A stretch of DNA of 64,000 nt from Nitrosomonas ureae (GTDB taxonomy: Bacteria; Pseudomonadota; Gammaproteobacteria; Burkholderiales; Nitrosomonadaceae). Position numbers and translations under genes: made by a program. Numbering within the stretch: position 1 is the first letter of the stretch; each line of letters opens with the position of its first letter. The notes below the pieces were generated by a model. The model searched no databases. It saw only the letters and a list, made by a program, of their open reading frames with translations, and was not told the origin of the DNA. Below, piece by piece: positions 26,384 through 36,132 of the stretch. The stretch covers positions 124,001 to 188,000 of the forward strand of contig NZ_LT907782.1 of the NCBI RefSeq assembly GCF_900206265.1, in the 5' to 3' direction.

Positions 26384-27052
26384 TCAATCCCAATACAATA
26401 GCTTGTTGAATAAAAAATTATTATTGCTTGGTATAAGCTTGGTATAAATTGGTATGTCTAAATATTTTTTCTAGTTGTTTTTTAGTTAGCAAATTATATC
26501 AATTATGCTTATCTTTATTTTATATCACATCTCTGATGTAGTATTCCAAAATAAGGTAAATTCAATACTCCTCCTTCAAAATTCCTGTGCAAAAAATTTA
26601 ATGAGCTGAACGATCTATAATCTATAGACTGTAACCTGTAACCTGTAACCTGTAACCTGTAACCTGTAACCTGTAACCTGTAACCTGTAACCTGTAACCT
26701 GTAACCTGTAACCCTTCGGGAGGTAAATTTTTTGTTTTATTTCTTCTTTACTGATTTCTATCTTCTCCGGCTTTTCCAGATAAGCTAGCTCTTGGCTGCT
26801 GTTTAATCTTTGCATCATCATTCATATATCCGCAATCAATTAACCAATAAATGTGAAATCGTTTGATAATCAATATCCTTGTGTACATATATGATAATGT
26901 TGATTCCTATCATATGTATCCTGGATTTCTTACAGATGAAATGTGATTTGTAAAGAACAGAGATAAATGACTTGTTATATAATGTGTTTTCTGATATTAG
27001 TACAAAATTTTTATACACTACCAACTACTGGAAGCGATAGGAGCCTTAAAAG
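26384..27052. other. AT-rich intergenic region between tRNA-Leu and dksA
   Basis: A 669-bp stretch. GCTTGGTATAA occurs twice in tandem near 26428-26450. The heptamer array is at 26631-26714. A minus-strand frame at 26615-26821 reads through the array as GYRLQVT repeats after a 38-residue Lys/Glu-rich start; I regard it as doubtful. TATAAT at 26978-26983, about 70 bp before dksA, is a plausible -10 box, though its -35 is weak. No integrase or att duplication was seen. Confidence 0.6.
26631..26714. repeat. Heptamer tandem repeat, (GTAACCT) x 11
   Basis: Eleven uninterrupted exact copies of GTAACCT (26631-26707) followed by a degenerate twelfth unit GTAACCC. On the opposite strand the unit is AGGTTAC, which has no stop codons in any frame. 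It is the only simple tandem repeat of this size in the window and lies in an AT-rich non-coding stretch. Confidence 0.97.
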
Positions 27053-27478
27053 ATGTCAAAAGAGCTACAAGGTAAACAAGTGACTCCCTATGAACCAAAA
27101 TCGGGTGAGGAATATATGAGTCCTAATCAGCTATTGCATTTTCGCAAAATACTGGAAGGTATGAAAATTGAGCTTAGTCAAGAAATTGATCGTGCTGTTC
27201 ATACGATGCAGGATGAGGCAACGGTTTTTGCTGATCCTAATGATCGTGCGAGTCAAGAATCTGATATGACGCTTGAGTTACGAAATCGTGATCGTGAGCG
27301 TAAGCTCATTAAAAAGATTGATGAAATTATTGGTAAGATTGATTCTGAGGAGTATGGCTATTGCGAGAGCTGCGGGGTGGAGATTGGATTAAAAAGGCTT
27401 GAAGCAAGACCAACGGCAACGCTCTGTATTGATTGCAAGACATTAGATGAAATGCGCGAGAAACAGATAGCGAAATAA
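27053..27478 (+). CDS. dksA: RNA polymerase-binding transcription factor DksA
   Basis: Binds the secondary channel of RNA polymerase and acts with ppGpp in the stringent response. The coiled-coil tip carries DPNDRASQESD (residues 62-72), with the acidic residues required for activity. The zinc finger reads CESCGVEIGLKRLEARPTA and then LCIDC, all four cysteines present, and the end is the usual TLDEMREKQ helix. Length is 141 aa; E. coli DksA is 151. AGGAG precedes the ATG at 27053. It belongs functionally with spoT, rpoZ and gmk elsewhere in this window. Confidence 0.95.
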   Translation: MSKELQGKQVTPYEPKSGEEYMSPNQLLHFRKILEGMKIELSQEIDRAVHTMQDEATVFADPNDRASQESDMTLELRNRDRERKLIKKIDEIIGKIDSEEYGYCESCGVEIGLKRLEARPTATLCIDCKTLDEMREKQIAK

Positions 27479-27520
27479 CGGTGATAATATCAAGATTAAG
27501 TCATTATAATATAATTATTA

Positions 27521-27542
27521 AACCCTGTAAAAATACAGGGTT
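27521..27542. terminator. Terminator hairpin between dksA and pnp
   Basis: AACCCTGTA and TACAGGGTT form a perfect 9-bp stem around AAAA. It lies between the convergent dksA and pnp genes and can serve both strands; the better U-rich tail is on the pnp (minus) side. Confidence 0.75.
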
Positions 27543-27583
27543 GCATGTATGCCCCAATGCAGTTTTAAGTGAGGGATTTCATC

Positions 27584-29713
27584 TCATGATTCTTCCTTCG
27601 TCATAGGATCAGAATCAGACGGATTTTCATCAGAAGATACAGCTTTCATACTTAGCCTTAACCTCCCTTTGTCGTCAGCTTCAAGAACTTTAACCCGTAC
27701 CTGTTGACCTTCATTAAGGTGATCAGAAACATTATTGACTCGTTCATTGGCAATTTGAGAAATATGAAGCAATCCATCTTTGCCAGGAAGGACACTTACT
27801 ATCGCTCCGAAATCAAGCAGTTTCAGAACTACACCATCATAGATTTTTCCAACTTCAACTTCTGCAGTAATATCTTCAATACGTTTTTTAGCAAGCTCGC
27901 CACCTTCGGCACTGACGCATGCAATTGTTACCTGACCATCATCGGTAATATCAATGGTAGTACCTGTTTCTTCCGTAAGCGCACGAATGACAGCACCACC
28001 TTTACCAATTACGTCACGAATTTTTTCTGGATTAATTTTGAGTTTTATAATACGTGGTGCGTGGACCGAAATATCTTCGCGAGTTGATGGTAGGGCCTGT
28101 TTCATAATTTGCAGAATATGCATCCTTCCTTCATGAGCTTGTATCAGTGCCGCATGCATAATTTCTTTGGTGATGCCTTGTATCTTAATATCCATTTGCA
28201 GTGCGGTAATACCTTTTTCCGTACCGGCGACTTTAAAATCCATATCACCAAGATGATCTTCGTCGCCGAGTATATCCGTAAGAACTGCGAAGCGGTTTCC
28301 ATCCTTGATTAATCCCATGGCAATACCCGCAACATGAGCTTTTAGGGGTACTCCGGCATCCATTAGTGCAAGACAGCCGCTGCAAACCGATGCCATTGAG
28401 CTAGAGCCGTTGGATTCAGTGATTTCAGAGACAACTCGCAAAGAATAGCCGAACTCTTCAGGGGGGGGGAGAACAGCAACAAGAGCGCGCTTTGCCAGGC
28501 GTCCATGCCCGATTTCACGGCGTTTGGGAGTGCCAACACGACCTATTTCTCCTGTGGCATAAGGGGGCATATTATAGTGGAGTATAAATCGCTCATTATA
28601 ATCACCTTGTAATGAATCAATTTTTTGCTCGTCACGAGCAGTGCCTAAAGTGGCAATTGCAAGTGCTTGTGTTTCGCCGCGAGTAAAGAGTGCTGAGCCA
28701 TGAGTGCGGGGTAATACCCCATTACGAATCGTTATAGCTCTGACTGTGCGAGTACCTCGACCGTCAATGCGAGGTTCTCCATCCAGTATTTGGTTGCGGA
28801 CGATTTTTGATTCCAGTGAAAAGAATGCTTCCATAAAAGCTTGTAATTCGGGTCCGTTCTCTGTGCCGACTCCAAGTTCATTCGATATACGCTCTCTAGT
28901 TGTTTTTATTGCTTCAGAACGCGTTTGTTTTTGTTTTATTTTGTATGCTTGCCGTAAATCAGCTTCTGCCATCATGGCAATTTTTTCTTCAAATGCGCTG
29001 TCTTTTGCAGGTGGTGTCCAATCCCATGCAGTTACACCAGCCTCATCAGCAAACTCATTAATTGCATCAATAACTATCTGCATTTGCTCATGGCCATATG
29101 TTACGGCACCAAGCATTACTTCTTCCGATAACTCTATTGCTTCGGATTCAACCATCAAAACGGCGTGTTGCGTTCCTGCAACAACCAAATTTAATTGTGT
29201 ATCCTTAAGTTCTGAGGTAGTTGGATTTAAGACATACTCATTGTTGATGTAGCCAACGCGAGCTGCACCGAGGGGGCCATCAAAAGGAATTCCAGAGAGA
29301 GTCAATGCGGCAGATGTGCCAATAATCGAAGGAATATCAGGGTCAATTTCATTGTCAGCCGACATAACAGTAGCTACTATTTGAACCTCGTTATAGAAAC
29401 CTTCGGGGAAAAGTGGACGGATCGGGCGATCGATTAATCGCGAAGTTAGTGTTTCTTTCTCGGATGGGCGTCCTTCACGCTTAAAGAAGCTTCCTGGTAT
29501 TCTACCCGCCGCATAAGATCTTTCCTGATAGTCGACAGTAAGTGGAAAAAAATCCTGACCAGGTTTTATGTTTTTTGCACCCACTACGGTCACAAGTACT
29601 ACCGTATCATCCATTGTAACTACTACGGCACCATGTGCCTGCCTTGCAATTTCACCTGTTTCCAGTGTAAGTTGATGTCGTCCGTAGGTAATGCTTTTCT
29701 TTATAGATTTCAA
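27584..29713 (-). CDS. pnp: Polyribonucleotide nucleotidyltransferase (PNPase)
   Basis: Phosphorolytic 3'-5' exoribonuclease of the RNA degradosome. Two RNase PH-like domains (about residues 10-215 and 310-540) with [20 protein letters not shown] and [19 protein letters not shown] are followed by the KH domain ([19 protein letters not shown]) and S1 domain ([20 protein letters not shown]). Length 709 aa is standard. It lies 132 bp downstream of rpsO on the minus strand, the conserved rpsO-pnp operon. Confidence 0.97.
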   Translation of the reverse strand: MKSIKKSITYGRHQLTLETGEIARQAHGAVVVTMDDTVVLVTVVGAKNIKPGQDFFPLTVDYQERSYAAGRIPGSFFKREGRPSEKETLTSRLIDRPIRPLFPEGFYNEVQIVATVMSADNEIDPDIPSIIGTSAALTLSGIPFDGPLGAARVGYINNEYVLNPTTSELKDTQLNLVVAGTQHAVLMVESEAIELSEEVMLGAVTYGHEQMQIVIDAINEFADEAGVTAWDWTPPAKDSAFEEKIAMMAEADLRQAYKIKQKQTRSEAIKTTRERISNELGVGTENGPELQAFMEAFFSLESKIVRNQILDGEPRIDGRGTRTVRAITIRNGVLPRTHGSALFTRGETQALAIATLGTARDEQKIDSLQGDYNERFILHYNMPPYATGEIGRVGTPKRREIGHGRLAKRALVAVLPPPEEFGYSLRVVSEITESNGSSSMASVCSGCLALMDAGVPLKAHVAGIAMGLIKDGNRFAVLTDILGDEDHLGDMDFKVAGTEKGITALQMDIKIQGITKEIMHAALIQAHEGRMHILQIMKQALPSTREDISVHAPRIIKLKINPEKIRDVIGKGGAVIRALTEETGTTIDITDDGQVTIACVSAEGGELAKKRIEDITAEVEVGKIYDGVVLKLLDFGAIVSVLPGKDGLLHISQIANERVNNVSDHLNEGQQVRVKVLEADDKGRLRLSMKAVSSDENPSDSDPMTKEES

Positions 29714-29845
29714 TTAATAACCCTTTTTCTTCTGAATAAATTTTTCTAAATCTTGGATTACCTGCAAGCCAACGCATTGATTGCATGACAACTTTAATGG
29801 GAAATAATTTATGTGATAGCTGCCAATTAAGTAAAAGAGGCACGT

Positions 29846-30115
29846 TTATTTACGTAAGCCAAGGCGTTCAATCAATGTCTGATAAGTATCTAAGTTACGT
29901 TGTTTTAAATAATCAAGTAACTTGCGGCGGCGACCAACCATACGCAGTAAACCGCGCCGGGAATGATGATCTTTGACGTGAATCTTGAAGTGTCCTATCA
30001 AATCATTGATTCTGGCTGTTAAAAGTGCAACTTGAACTTCTGGAGAACCAGTATCCCCTTCTGCTCTTTGATAGTCGCGTACTACCTGTGCTTTTTGGTC
30101 GATTGTGACTGACAT
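29846..30115 (-). CDS. rpsO: 30S ribosomal protein S15
   Basis: Primary 16S rRNA-binding protein of the platform, 89 aa. It shows [35 protein letters not shown] and the end LIERLGLRK, the full family pattern. GGAG lies 7-8 bp before the ATG at 30115. It precedes pnp. A TATAAT box (minus strand, 30143-30148) lies about 30 bp upstream. Confidence 0.97.
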   Translation of the reverse strand: MSVTIDQKAQVVRDYQRAEGDTGSPEVQVALLTARINDLIGHFKIHVKDHHSRRGLLRMVGRRRKLLDYLKQRNLDTYQTLIERLGLRK

Positions 30116-30142
30116 AAATTTCTCCGATTAAATTACCCTATT

Positions 30143-30148
30143 ATTATA
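30143..30148 (-). promoter_or_regulatory. Candidate -10 box for rpsO-pnp
   Basis: TATAAT on the minus strand, about 30 bp upstream of the rpsO ATG. The region 17-18 bp further upstream (TTAAAG) is a poor -35. Confidence 0.45.
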
Positions 30149-30465
30149 AAAGCCCGAAATTTTACTCTTTAATATTGCGCTTGTCCAAACTGGATCCAGG
30201 TATGTTGCCCAAGTTACGATGTGATAATGACAGTGATGATTGCAAAAGTGAATACAGACATGATAAGCGACAAATTGTGATAATTCTTAACCAACTCTAA
30301 TTAGCATGCGGCGTGCCTTAAATAAATTCTAATTTTGAAAATTAATGGTATTTAACATTTGTACAAGTGAATAACACTTTTTGATTGTTAGCCGGAAAAA
30401 TCATGCCAGAATTTTTGCACATTGATAAGTTGCCGTTGGGTTTTTCGCGAGCCTGAATCAAATCT
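30149..30465. other. Intergenic region upstream of rpsO
   Basis: About 320 bp, AT-rich, between the rpsO promoter region and the stop of the GTPase gene. No open reading frame, strong hairpin or repeat was seen. Confidence 0.5.
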
Positions 30466-31929
30466 TCACACCTGTGAGTTTTTGCCCCCATTACCTGAGG
30501 GATTGGTGAATTGATCATTCAACGCTTGGATGTAATCATTGGCTTCATTAATAATTTCATCAATCGTCTGTTGCGTAGTTTCATTCCAGCCTGCAGGGTT
30601 TTTTAACAACATCGGACGATATGCCGCCGTACTCCTATTAAAAGCATGCAGGTATTGTTTAAATGTTTCATGATCATTACCCAGTTCTTTACCTAGTTTT
30701 CTCAGCAATCCGTTGGCAACAGTGCGACGGATAGAGAAATGTACATAAATGATACCAATCAAAGCAAATGCGGCAATAACAACCGATGAGGTTTCGCCTT
30801 GCATGAGCTGAGTGGCAAATGTTTTTAGAAGATCCCAAGATTCGGTCATAGTAAAAGCGGTGCTTGCCAATATTGCCAGAGTGAAAAATACCAATCCATC
30901 AATAAGGATGACTTTATTTTTCCATTTCTTTAACATTTCACAAAGCTTATTAACCTTTTTGTTTTTAATATCTTTTGCAGTTTGCTCAAGTTTTCCGACG
31001 ATTCGATACGAGCGCTCCACTTCGATTTGGTGCATCCGTGCATCGATATCCGCCATATCTTCTTCACGTTTTTTCTCAAAGCGTTCTCGAACATGGGGGT
31101 TAGCAATTGGAACAGCCGCACTTGGATTATAAATACGATAAAATCGCCCGCTGATTAATCCTACTTCTGCAAGAGAGCGTTGCCAGGCTGATACAACTTC
31201 TTCAGGGTTGTCTTCTTGTGCGGTAACATCAATTTGATTGAGAATATATAAAAATTTATTTGCATCGGCCCGGTTCACACTAGCCGATACCAGATAAGCC
31301 AATGTATCCTGCATGGCTTTGGGTTCCGGATGACGTGCATCAAAGAATACCAATACAAGATCTGATAAATTAATGATGTGCTGAGTTAGGCGCAATGTAG
31401 ATGCACGCTGATTGTCAGCGTCAAAACCTGGGGAATCAATCATAATTTTCCCGCGAATATTTTCAGATGGACAAGTTTTTAATTGTAAATAAGCATCGAT
31501 ACGTTCTTGCCCAGCTTCGGAAATTTCATCAATGCTGCGGCTGATTTGAAAAAAAGGAAATCGCGGATCCGCATCAAGCGCGATACCAGGAAGAGTTTTG
31601 GCTTCATTGTGACGGCTAAAGCAGATTACTGTAAATTTATCATCAACAGCCTGATTGCCAGTGCGTTGCAGTGGCATATTCAAATAAGAATTAATATAGG
31701 TTGATTTGCCAGCAGAAAATGTACCCAATACTGCAATCATGGGCCACCACGTTACACATGTCGCATAAGACTCATCTTTATTGATTAGCCCCATGCTATG
31801 ACCCACGTAGTCCATTTTTCTGAAACTTTTGACGGCATTAGCCAAAGTTGGATTGTCCGGATGCTCATCTACAAGATGTTTCTGTAGGCTTTTTAAATAC
31901 TTATTAATTTGAGTCGAGTTGTGTGGCAT
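30466..31929 (-). CDS. Dynamin-like GTPase with two transmembrane helices
   Basis: A 487-aa bacterial dynamin-family GTPase. G1 is GTFSAGKST (residues 69-77), G3 is DSPG (165-168) and G4 is NQID (231-234). Then come a charged helical stalk (about 275-335) and two transmembrane helices at about 339-361 and 381-399. A third helical region and a Gly/Asn-rich tail end the protein. GTFSAGKST with a Phe is typical of the dynamin/YjdA-like group rather than Era or Der. Bacterial dynamins remodel or protect membranes; some act in pairs or in phage defence. No second dynamin gene is adjacent, and the substrate membrane is unknown. Confidence 0.82.
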   Translation of the reverse strand: MPHNSTQINKYLKSLQKHLVDEHPDNPTLANAVKSFRKMDYVGHSMGLINKDESYATCVTWWPMIAVLGTFSAGKSTYINSYLNMPLQRTGNQAVDDKFTVICFSRHNEAKTLPGIALDADPRFPFFQISRSIDEISEAGQERIDAYLQLKTCPSENIRGKIMIDSPGFDADNQRASTLRLTQHIINLSDLVLVFFDARHPEPKAMQDTLAYLVSASVNRADANKFLYILNQIDVTAQEDNPEEVVSAWQRSLAEVGLISGRFYRIYNPSAAVPIANPHVRERFEKKREEDMADIDARMHQIEVERSYRIVGKLEQTAKDIKNKKVNKLCEMLKKWKNKVILIDGLVFFTLAILASTAFTMTESWDLLKTFATQLMQGETSSVVIAAFALIGIIYVHFSIRRTVANGLLRKLGKELGNDHETFKQYLHAFNRSTAAYRPMLLKNPAGWNETTQQTIDEIINEANDYIQALNDQFTNPSGNGGKNSQV

Positions 31930-32611
31930 AACAATCCCTTTTCAATCTTATAAAAAGTGTGTTCCATGCATGAAACGAACGATGCATTTTAGTAAATTCA
32001 TTCTACTTGTTTACAGTCAGTATTTTTCTAATGAATTATTTGATCCTCGACAAGCGAAATGTAAGCTCATCAGATTTTCTGTACGCATACAGCAAAAAGA
32101 TATCGCATTGCAATGAGTTATAACGCATTAAATACAGGCTTAATATTAATCGGGAACGGCTGACTTGGGATTCTATCAAGAACAATGATAGCTTGTCAGC
32201 AAATCATATCCCATAATATTTATGCTTAATTTCTGAGAATTGACATTATCTCCTGACTCAGTATGCGGTTCTGATTGAATTTTGACCATCTATTGTACAT
32301 TCCATAATGAAAGACTAAGGTGGCTTTGTCCCTCATCGATGGATGACTTCATAGAGGTTTGCGCGACGAGCTTATTTACGCCATAGAGATAGAAATAAGA
32401 AATTGACGGTTGCTTCTTGCATCTAATCCTATATCCGACTAGGTTAAAGTTTTGTCGGTTGAGGGTGCCATGAAGACAGCTCGACAACGGGAGAAGGCAT
32501 CACTTTTGATGTTGCAGGGTGGTGTGAAAGAATTTTTAATGATATTAAATAATCAATGAGATAATTATCAAAGATCATATTGAATCGCATAAATATTAAA
32601 GTGCTGTGTCT
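31930..32611. other. Intergenic region, 682 bp, with possible degraded coding sequence
   Basis: No convincing gene. A minus-strand frame at 32290-32487 (65 codons) and a short plus-strand frame from ATG 32470 (30 codons, MKTARQREKASLLMLQGGVK) have coding-like composition but no recognisable family. CCGAC and GTCGG flank a 14-base centre near 32436-32459, a weak inverted repeat. The stretch may hold a decayed gene. Confidence 0.4.
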
Positions 32612-33640
32612 TTATACTGGCAATGTATAAGGTAGTGATTTTATTTTTAAGATCGGACCTTGCAACGATTGCCAATGAATATTGCAGGTATTTACGCTAC
32701 TTTGCTGGATCACTGCCAGTGCATCATATCCTCCGCAGGGCGATGGTGCGATATTAACAATATTGCCACAGGATTGGTCAACCATATCTGCACTATAAAG
32801 CGCATCGCCAGCCTTAATTGTTTCCGTAGTGGTGAAGTGCACTAGAAACATGCGACGTTTAAGCTTACCGAGATACTGTGTTCGTGCCACAATTTCTTGC
32901 CCGGGATAACAGCCCTTTTTAAAACTTACTCCACCGATTGCATCCAGATTAATCATTTGCGGCAAGAAAGTTTCTTGGGTTTCTGGCAGAATAATCGGAA
33001 TACCTGACTGAATATCTAGCCAATCCCAACAAGCTGTACCAACTGGGTTAGCATTTTGCTTAAGACGTTCCCAAACAGCAGGCGCATTTTCAAGCGACGT
33101 GATCACTTCCATACGGTTATTCGCAACATGCAGCATGCTAATTTCTTTATCAATTACGGGATCTGAATTATTTGCGGATTTGCAAAATTCAGCTGTTAAT
33201 ACAGAAACATTAGGTCCTGCAACACCAATTCGAATCCAGGCATTGCTGATATCGGTCAGTTGGACTTTAGAACGCAGTATATACAATGATAAACGTTTTA
33301 TCGTGGAAGCGACCAAGCTGGCAGGTAATTGCATAATCACACTTTGATTCTTTTGCCACAGTAAGAAACTTGCCAAAATTCGGCCTTTGGAAGTGCAATA
33401 TCCCCCATATTGCGCTATTTCCGAACTGATTTCCCGGATATCGCAACTAAGCTGGCTTTGTAAAAAATTTTTTGCGTCATCTCCAGAGAATTGAATTAAT
33501 CCGCGATGTGAGAGATCTGTCATAATGGTTTTGTTTCGCGTGTCGCTAAGTTCTGCAGAAATATCACCAAAATGCAATACGCAATTATTCAAAATGACAG
33601 CATGTTGATTACATAAATAGGTTTGCCAATCAGAATTCAT
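32612..33640 (-). CDS. ygfZ: Folate-binding Fe-S cluster repair protein YgfZ
   Basis: YgfZ/GcvT-like protein that uses a folate to help maintain certain Fe-S enzymes, including MiaB. The diagnostic motif KKGCYPGQEIVART, with its conserved cysteine, is complete. The N-terminal DLSHRGLIQFSGDDAKNFLQ matches the GcvT fold start. Length is 342 aa, similar to the E. coli protein (326 aa). It is transcribed divergently from a YgfX-like gene, and ygfZ is also near ygfX in enterobacteria. The gene is monocistronic here. Confidence 0.93.
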   Translation of the reverse strand: MNSDWQTYLCNQHAVILNNCVLHFGDISAELSDTRNKTIMTDLSHRGLIQFSGDDAKNFLQSQLSCDIREISSEIAQYGGYCTSKGRILASFLLWQKNQSVIMQLPASLVASTIKRLSLYILRSKVQLTDISNAWIRIGVAGPNVSVLTAEFCKSANNSDPVIDKEISMLHVANNRMEVITSLENAPAVWERLKQNANPVGTACWDWLDIQSGIPIILPETQETFLPQMINLDAIGGVSFKKGCYPGQEIVARTQYLGKLKRRMFLVHFTTTETIKAGDALYSADMVDQSCGNIVNIAPSPCGGYDALAVIQQSSVNTCNIHWQSLQGPILKIKSLPYTLPV

Positions 33641-33762
33641 ACTAATATAGTTCGAGAGTCAATATGGGCGTGATTATACGATATCGTGTCTGGGTAAAAT
33701 CAAGAAGCGGTGAAGGAAAATTGCCATTATTCGTCAATTATTGAGGGCTATGTAATTTATTT

Positions 33763-34197
33763 ATGGCGGCTTTATCTATCCACCGTAAACCTTCATTCCG
33801 GCTCGCTGTGATATTGAGTTCAGCGCATATTGCAACAGCAATTCTATTGTGGCCGCTGTCACTTTCCTTGGAAGTCAAAATGTTAATCGCTATCCTGATA
33901 GTGATTAGCCTGATTCATTACTTGGGTCGTGATGCGTTGCTTTATGCAAATAAAGCGGTGATTTCTTTTACGCTCTCGGAAAAGATGCAATGTACAGCGA
34001 TCGCTCGATCCGGTAAAACGACTATTTGTAAGGTATTGGGGAGTACGTTCGTTGCACCTTATTTAGTGGTAATAAACCTTAAGCCTGAAGGTGAGTTTTT
34101 TCCTTGCAGTATTGTAATATTACCCGATGGTATTGATCTGGATATGCATAGACAATTAAGAGTTTGGCTTCGCTGGAAATGGCAAGGCGATAAATAA
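33763..34197 (+). CDS. YgfX-like small membrane protein
   Basis: A 144-aa protein with two N-terminal transmembrane helices (about residues 12-32 and 37-57) and a C-terminal soluble part ending VILPDGIDLDMHRQLRVWLRWK, which matches the LPD...RRLRVWLRW pattern of the YgfX family. E. coli YgfX (CptA) was described as a membrane toxin acting on cytoskeletal proteins and is encoded with SdhE (YgfY/CptB). No sdhE-like gene is next to it here. It diverges from ygfZ with 122 bp between them. Confidence 0.75.
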   Translation: MAALSIHRKPSFRLAVILSSAHIATAILLWPLSLSLEVKMLIAILIVISLIHYLGRDALLYANKAVISFTLSEKMQCTAIARSGKTTICKVLGSTFVAPYLVVINLKPEGEFFPCSIVILPDGIDLDMHRQLRVWLRWKWQGDK

Positions 34198-34457
34198 GCT
34201 AATGATATACCCAAAATCTGTGCGCTATACCGCAATAGGTAATTCATCAAAAACGGTATTCAAAGTAATTGTGCTGTGAATTTCGTTATACTCAATAAAA
34301 GGGGTTATTGATAGTTTCGCCAAGTCGGTTTGCACTAATAAATCCCTTGAATGCTCTACACAAAAAACGATAGAAAACCTTCTATATTGAGTTGATAATT
34401 AGGAAAATTGCTAACCATGTTACGCAATTAGTTATTTAATTTGAAATTTTTGCATTA

Positions 34458-34907
34458 ATGAGACAATTCTTTTTAATATTTCTAACGATTAGCTTACTTG
34501 GGTGTAGCGCTATCACAGCAGTAAATCAACGTTCATTTATCGATGTCAAATTGATTGGGGTATGGGAAGGTGAATATGTGGAAGAAAGTGGAACTGTAAA
34601 AAGATGGACACAAACACGAAATGCTGATGGTACATATACGATTGATTTCAGTTTTACAGGACTGGATGGTACCGTCAGGAATTTTACCGAATCAGGCAAA
34701 TGGTGGATAAAGGGAAGTCTTTTTTATGAAGTTGCTTTGCCACAAGAGGGAACCCCGGATAAATATCAGTATTCTTTCAAAAAGAAAGAATGTGTAAGTT
34801 TCGTTCTAGTTGAGAGCTATGAATTAGCTGAAGGATCAAGTAACTATGAGTTCAGTGAATGTCTTGCTACAGATTCACCCCCTGCAGCTATTGGCGGATC
34901 GATTTGA
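34458..34907 (+). CDS. Small predicted lipoprotein
   Basis: 149-aa protein with a lipoprotein signal peptide: MRQFFLIFLTISLLGC, lipobox LLGC with Cys16. The mature part resembles a small beta-barrel or lipocalin-like fold (VWEGEYVEESGTVKRWTQTR, TIDFSFTGLDGTVRNF) but I do not recognise the family. It stands alone, about 260 bp downstream of the YgfX-like gene and convergent with the TIGR04073-type gene. Role unknown. Confidence 0.75.
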   Translation: MRQFFLIFLTISLLGCSAITAVNQRSFIDVKLIGVWEGEYVEESGTVKRWTQTRNADGTYTIDFSFTGLDGTVRNFTESGKWWIKGSLFYEVALPQEGTPDKYQYSFKKKECVSFVLVESYELAEGSSNYEFSECLATDSPPAAIGGSI

Positions 34908-35179
34908 ATTTTTGTTCGCTTATCGTTTGTTATTGTTACTGAAACAAAAAATGTAATTTGATAATACTAGCGTCGATTTACCTTTTCGAAATTATTGATA
35001 ATTCAACGCTGCATGGCCCTGCAATTTTATTACAGCTTACCTGCAAGATTCAGTAATCATAATTGTTAACCAAATTTGAATTTAATTGTAATAAAACTGC
35101 TTCGGCTATTGAGTGACAAGTATTCCACCCTGACATGCGTTGCGTTAATTTGGCCATTAATAGGTAACAAAAAGCTTGA

Positions 35180-35542
35180 TTAACGCATTTGTGCTTCAAC
35201 GAAAGTCGTTTTCCGGCTAAAGTCATCCCAAATATATGCGGGCTTAACAAAAGGTGTGGTAGGGATCAGGAATGTTGCAATATCAAAAGCGCCACTTAGA
35301 GAGCGTCCAACTGCATTGGCAATACCCGTGATAAACCCGACCGTCATGCCGTGGATGACACCATCTTGATTGCCGACAATACTAATCGTTTTAGGTATTT
35401 CGGCTACGCCTGTCACAGCATTGGCAAGACCTGTTCCTAATTTCTCAACTACTTTGTCCGGGTATTGCTCGGCAAATGCAGGATTAACAGCAACCAGGAA
35501 TATTGCAAATGTGATTATCAGTATCTGAATTATTGTTTTCAT
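35180..35542 (-). CDS. Exosortase system-associated protein, TIGR04073-like
   Basis: A 120-aa secreted protein with a signal peptide ending NPAFA (cleavage after about residue 24). The mature part shows KLGTGLANAVTGVAEIPKTI, HGMTVGFITGIANAVGR and TPFVKPAYIWDDF, the pattern of the TIGR04073 family, which tends to occur in genomes with exosortase/PEP-CTERM systems. The function is unknown. No exosortase gene lies in this window, though an EpsL-like gene does (56323). It is followed upstream by another unknown membrane protein on the same strand. Confidence 0.8.
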   Translation of the reverse strand: MKTIIQILIITFAIFLVAVNPAFAEQYPDKVVEKLGTGLANAVTGVAEIPKTISIVGNQDGVIHGMTVGFITGIANAVGRSLSGAFDIATFLIPTTPFVKPAYIWDDFSRKTTFVEAQMR

Positions 35543-35607
35543 AATCGTTATTTCCTAAGTAATTGATTTTAAAATGTTATATATGTTATTCAAAAATAAA
35601 TGTTTTT

Positions 35608-36132
35608 TTATTTGAGATTTTCTATTTTGGTTGACTGTCTTAAAACGTTTGTGATTTTCTCAACTTCGCGTTCGATTTGTTGTTCTGGATAGTCGCGGTT
35701 CTGTAGTTCGGTTCTGATTCTATAAGCTATTTCCAGAATCAGAAGATCCATCGTGCTCTTATCATTTCGCTGCGATGCCTCTTGATATTCTGTCTGAAAC
35801 CGGGTGATGGCTTTCAATATGGCGTCTTCATTAAGATTCAAGCTGAATAAAATGGATTCTAATTCAAATTTCAAATTACCGGATAAAGCTGGCTGCATTG
35901 ATTTCTGGTCTTGCGTCGGTTCGTAGGGTATGTACTTAGGCAGCATTACCGATAACATAATCAAAGCCACACCGGAACCCACTGTAACAAAGACAAAATG
36001 CCAGCGTTGATATTCTTTTCCGCGAAGCTTTATACGATTGATGCGTCGAAATCCAAGCCAGGTTTGAGCCACTATTCCTACAAAAAACAGAATGACACCA
36101 AGTGCCATGGTAATAGGTACGATCGGGTGCAC
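35608..36132 (-). CDS. Membrane protein of unknown function with C-terminal coiled helices
   Basis: 174 aa, GTG start at 36132 with AGGAG about 8 bp upstream. Two transmembrane helices at about residues 5-27 and 47-67, the loop between them basic (RRINRIKLRGKEYQR, cytoplasmic), then a helical soluble C-terminus rich in Glu, Gln and Arg. I recognise no family. It lies 65 bp upstream of the TIGR04073-like gene on the same strand and may be co-transcribed with it. Confidence 0.75.
   Translation of the reverse strand: MHPIVPITMALGVILFFVGIVAQTWLGFRRINRIKLRGKEYQRWHFVFVTVGSGVALIMLSVMLPKYIPYEPTQDQKSMQPALSGNLKFELESILFSLNLNEDAILKAITRFQTEYQEASQRNDKSTMDLLILEIAYRIRTELQNRDYPEQQIEREVEKITNVLRQSTKIENLK

Noticed and set aside
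26299-26460. tRNA-Leu as an integration site for an island
   Set aside because: No integrase gene and no second copy of the tRNA 3' end was found in the following DNA; the short GCTTGGTATAA duplication is not tRNA sequence.
26631-26714. Heptamer array as a CRISPR
   Set aside because: There are no spacers; the units are 7 bp and adjacent. No cas gene is in the window.
26615-26821. A 68-codon minus-strand frame that reads the heptamer array as GYRLQVT repeats
   Set aside because: The repeat is stop-free in every frame on that strand, so the open frame is expected by chance. A change of repeat number would alter only the last few residues, so a phase-variation role is unlikely. No clear ribosome site.
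32290-32487. 65-codon minus-strand frame in the ygfZ upstream spacer
   Set aside because: No recognisable family, no ribosome site; described only as possible degraded coding sequence.
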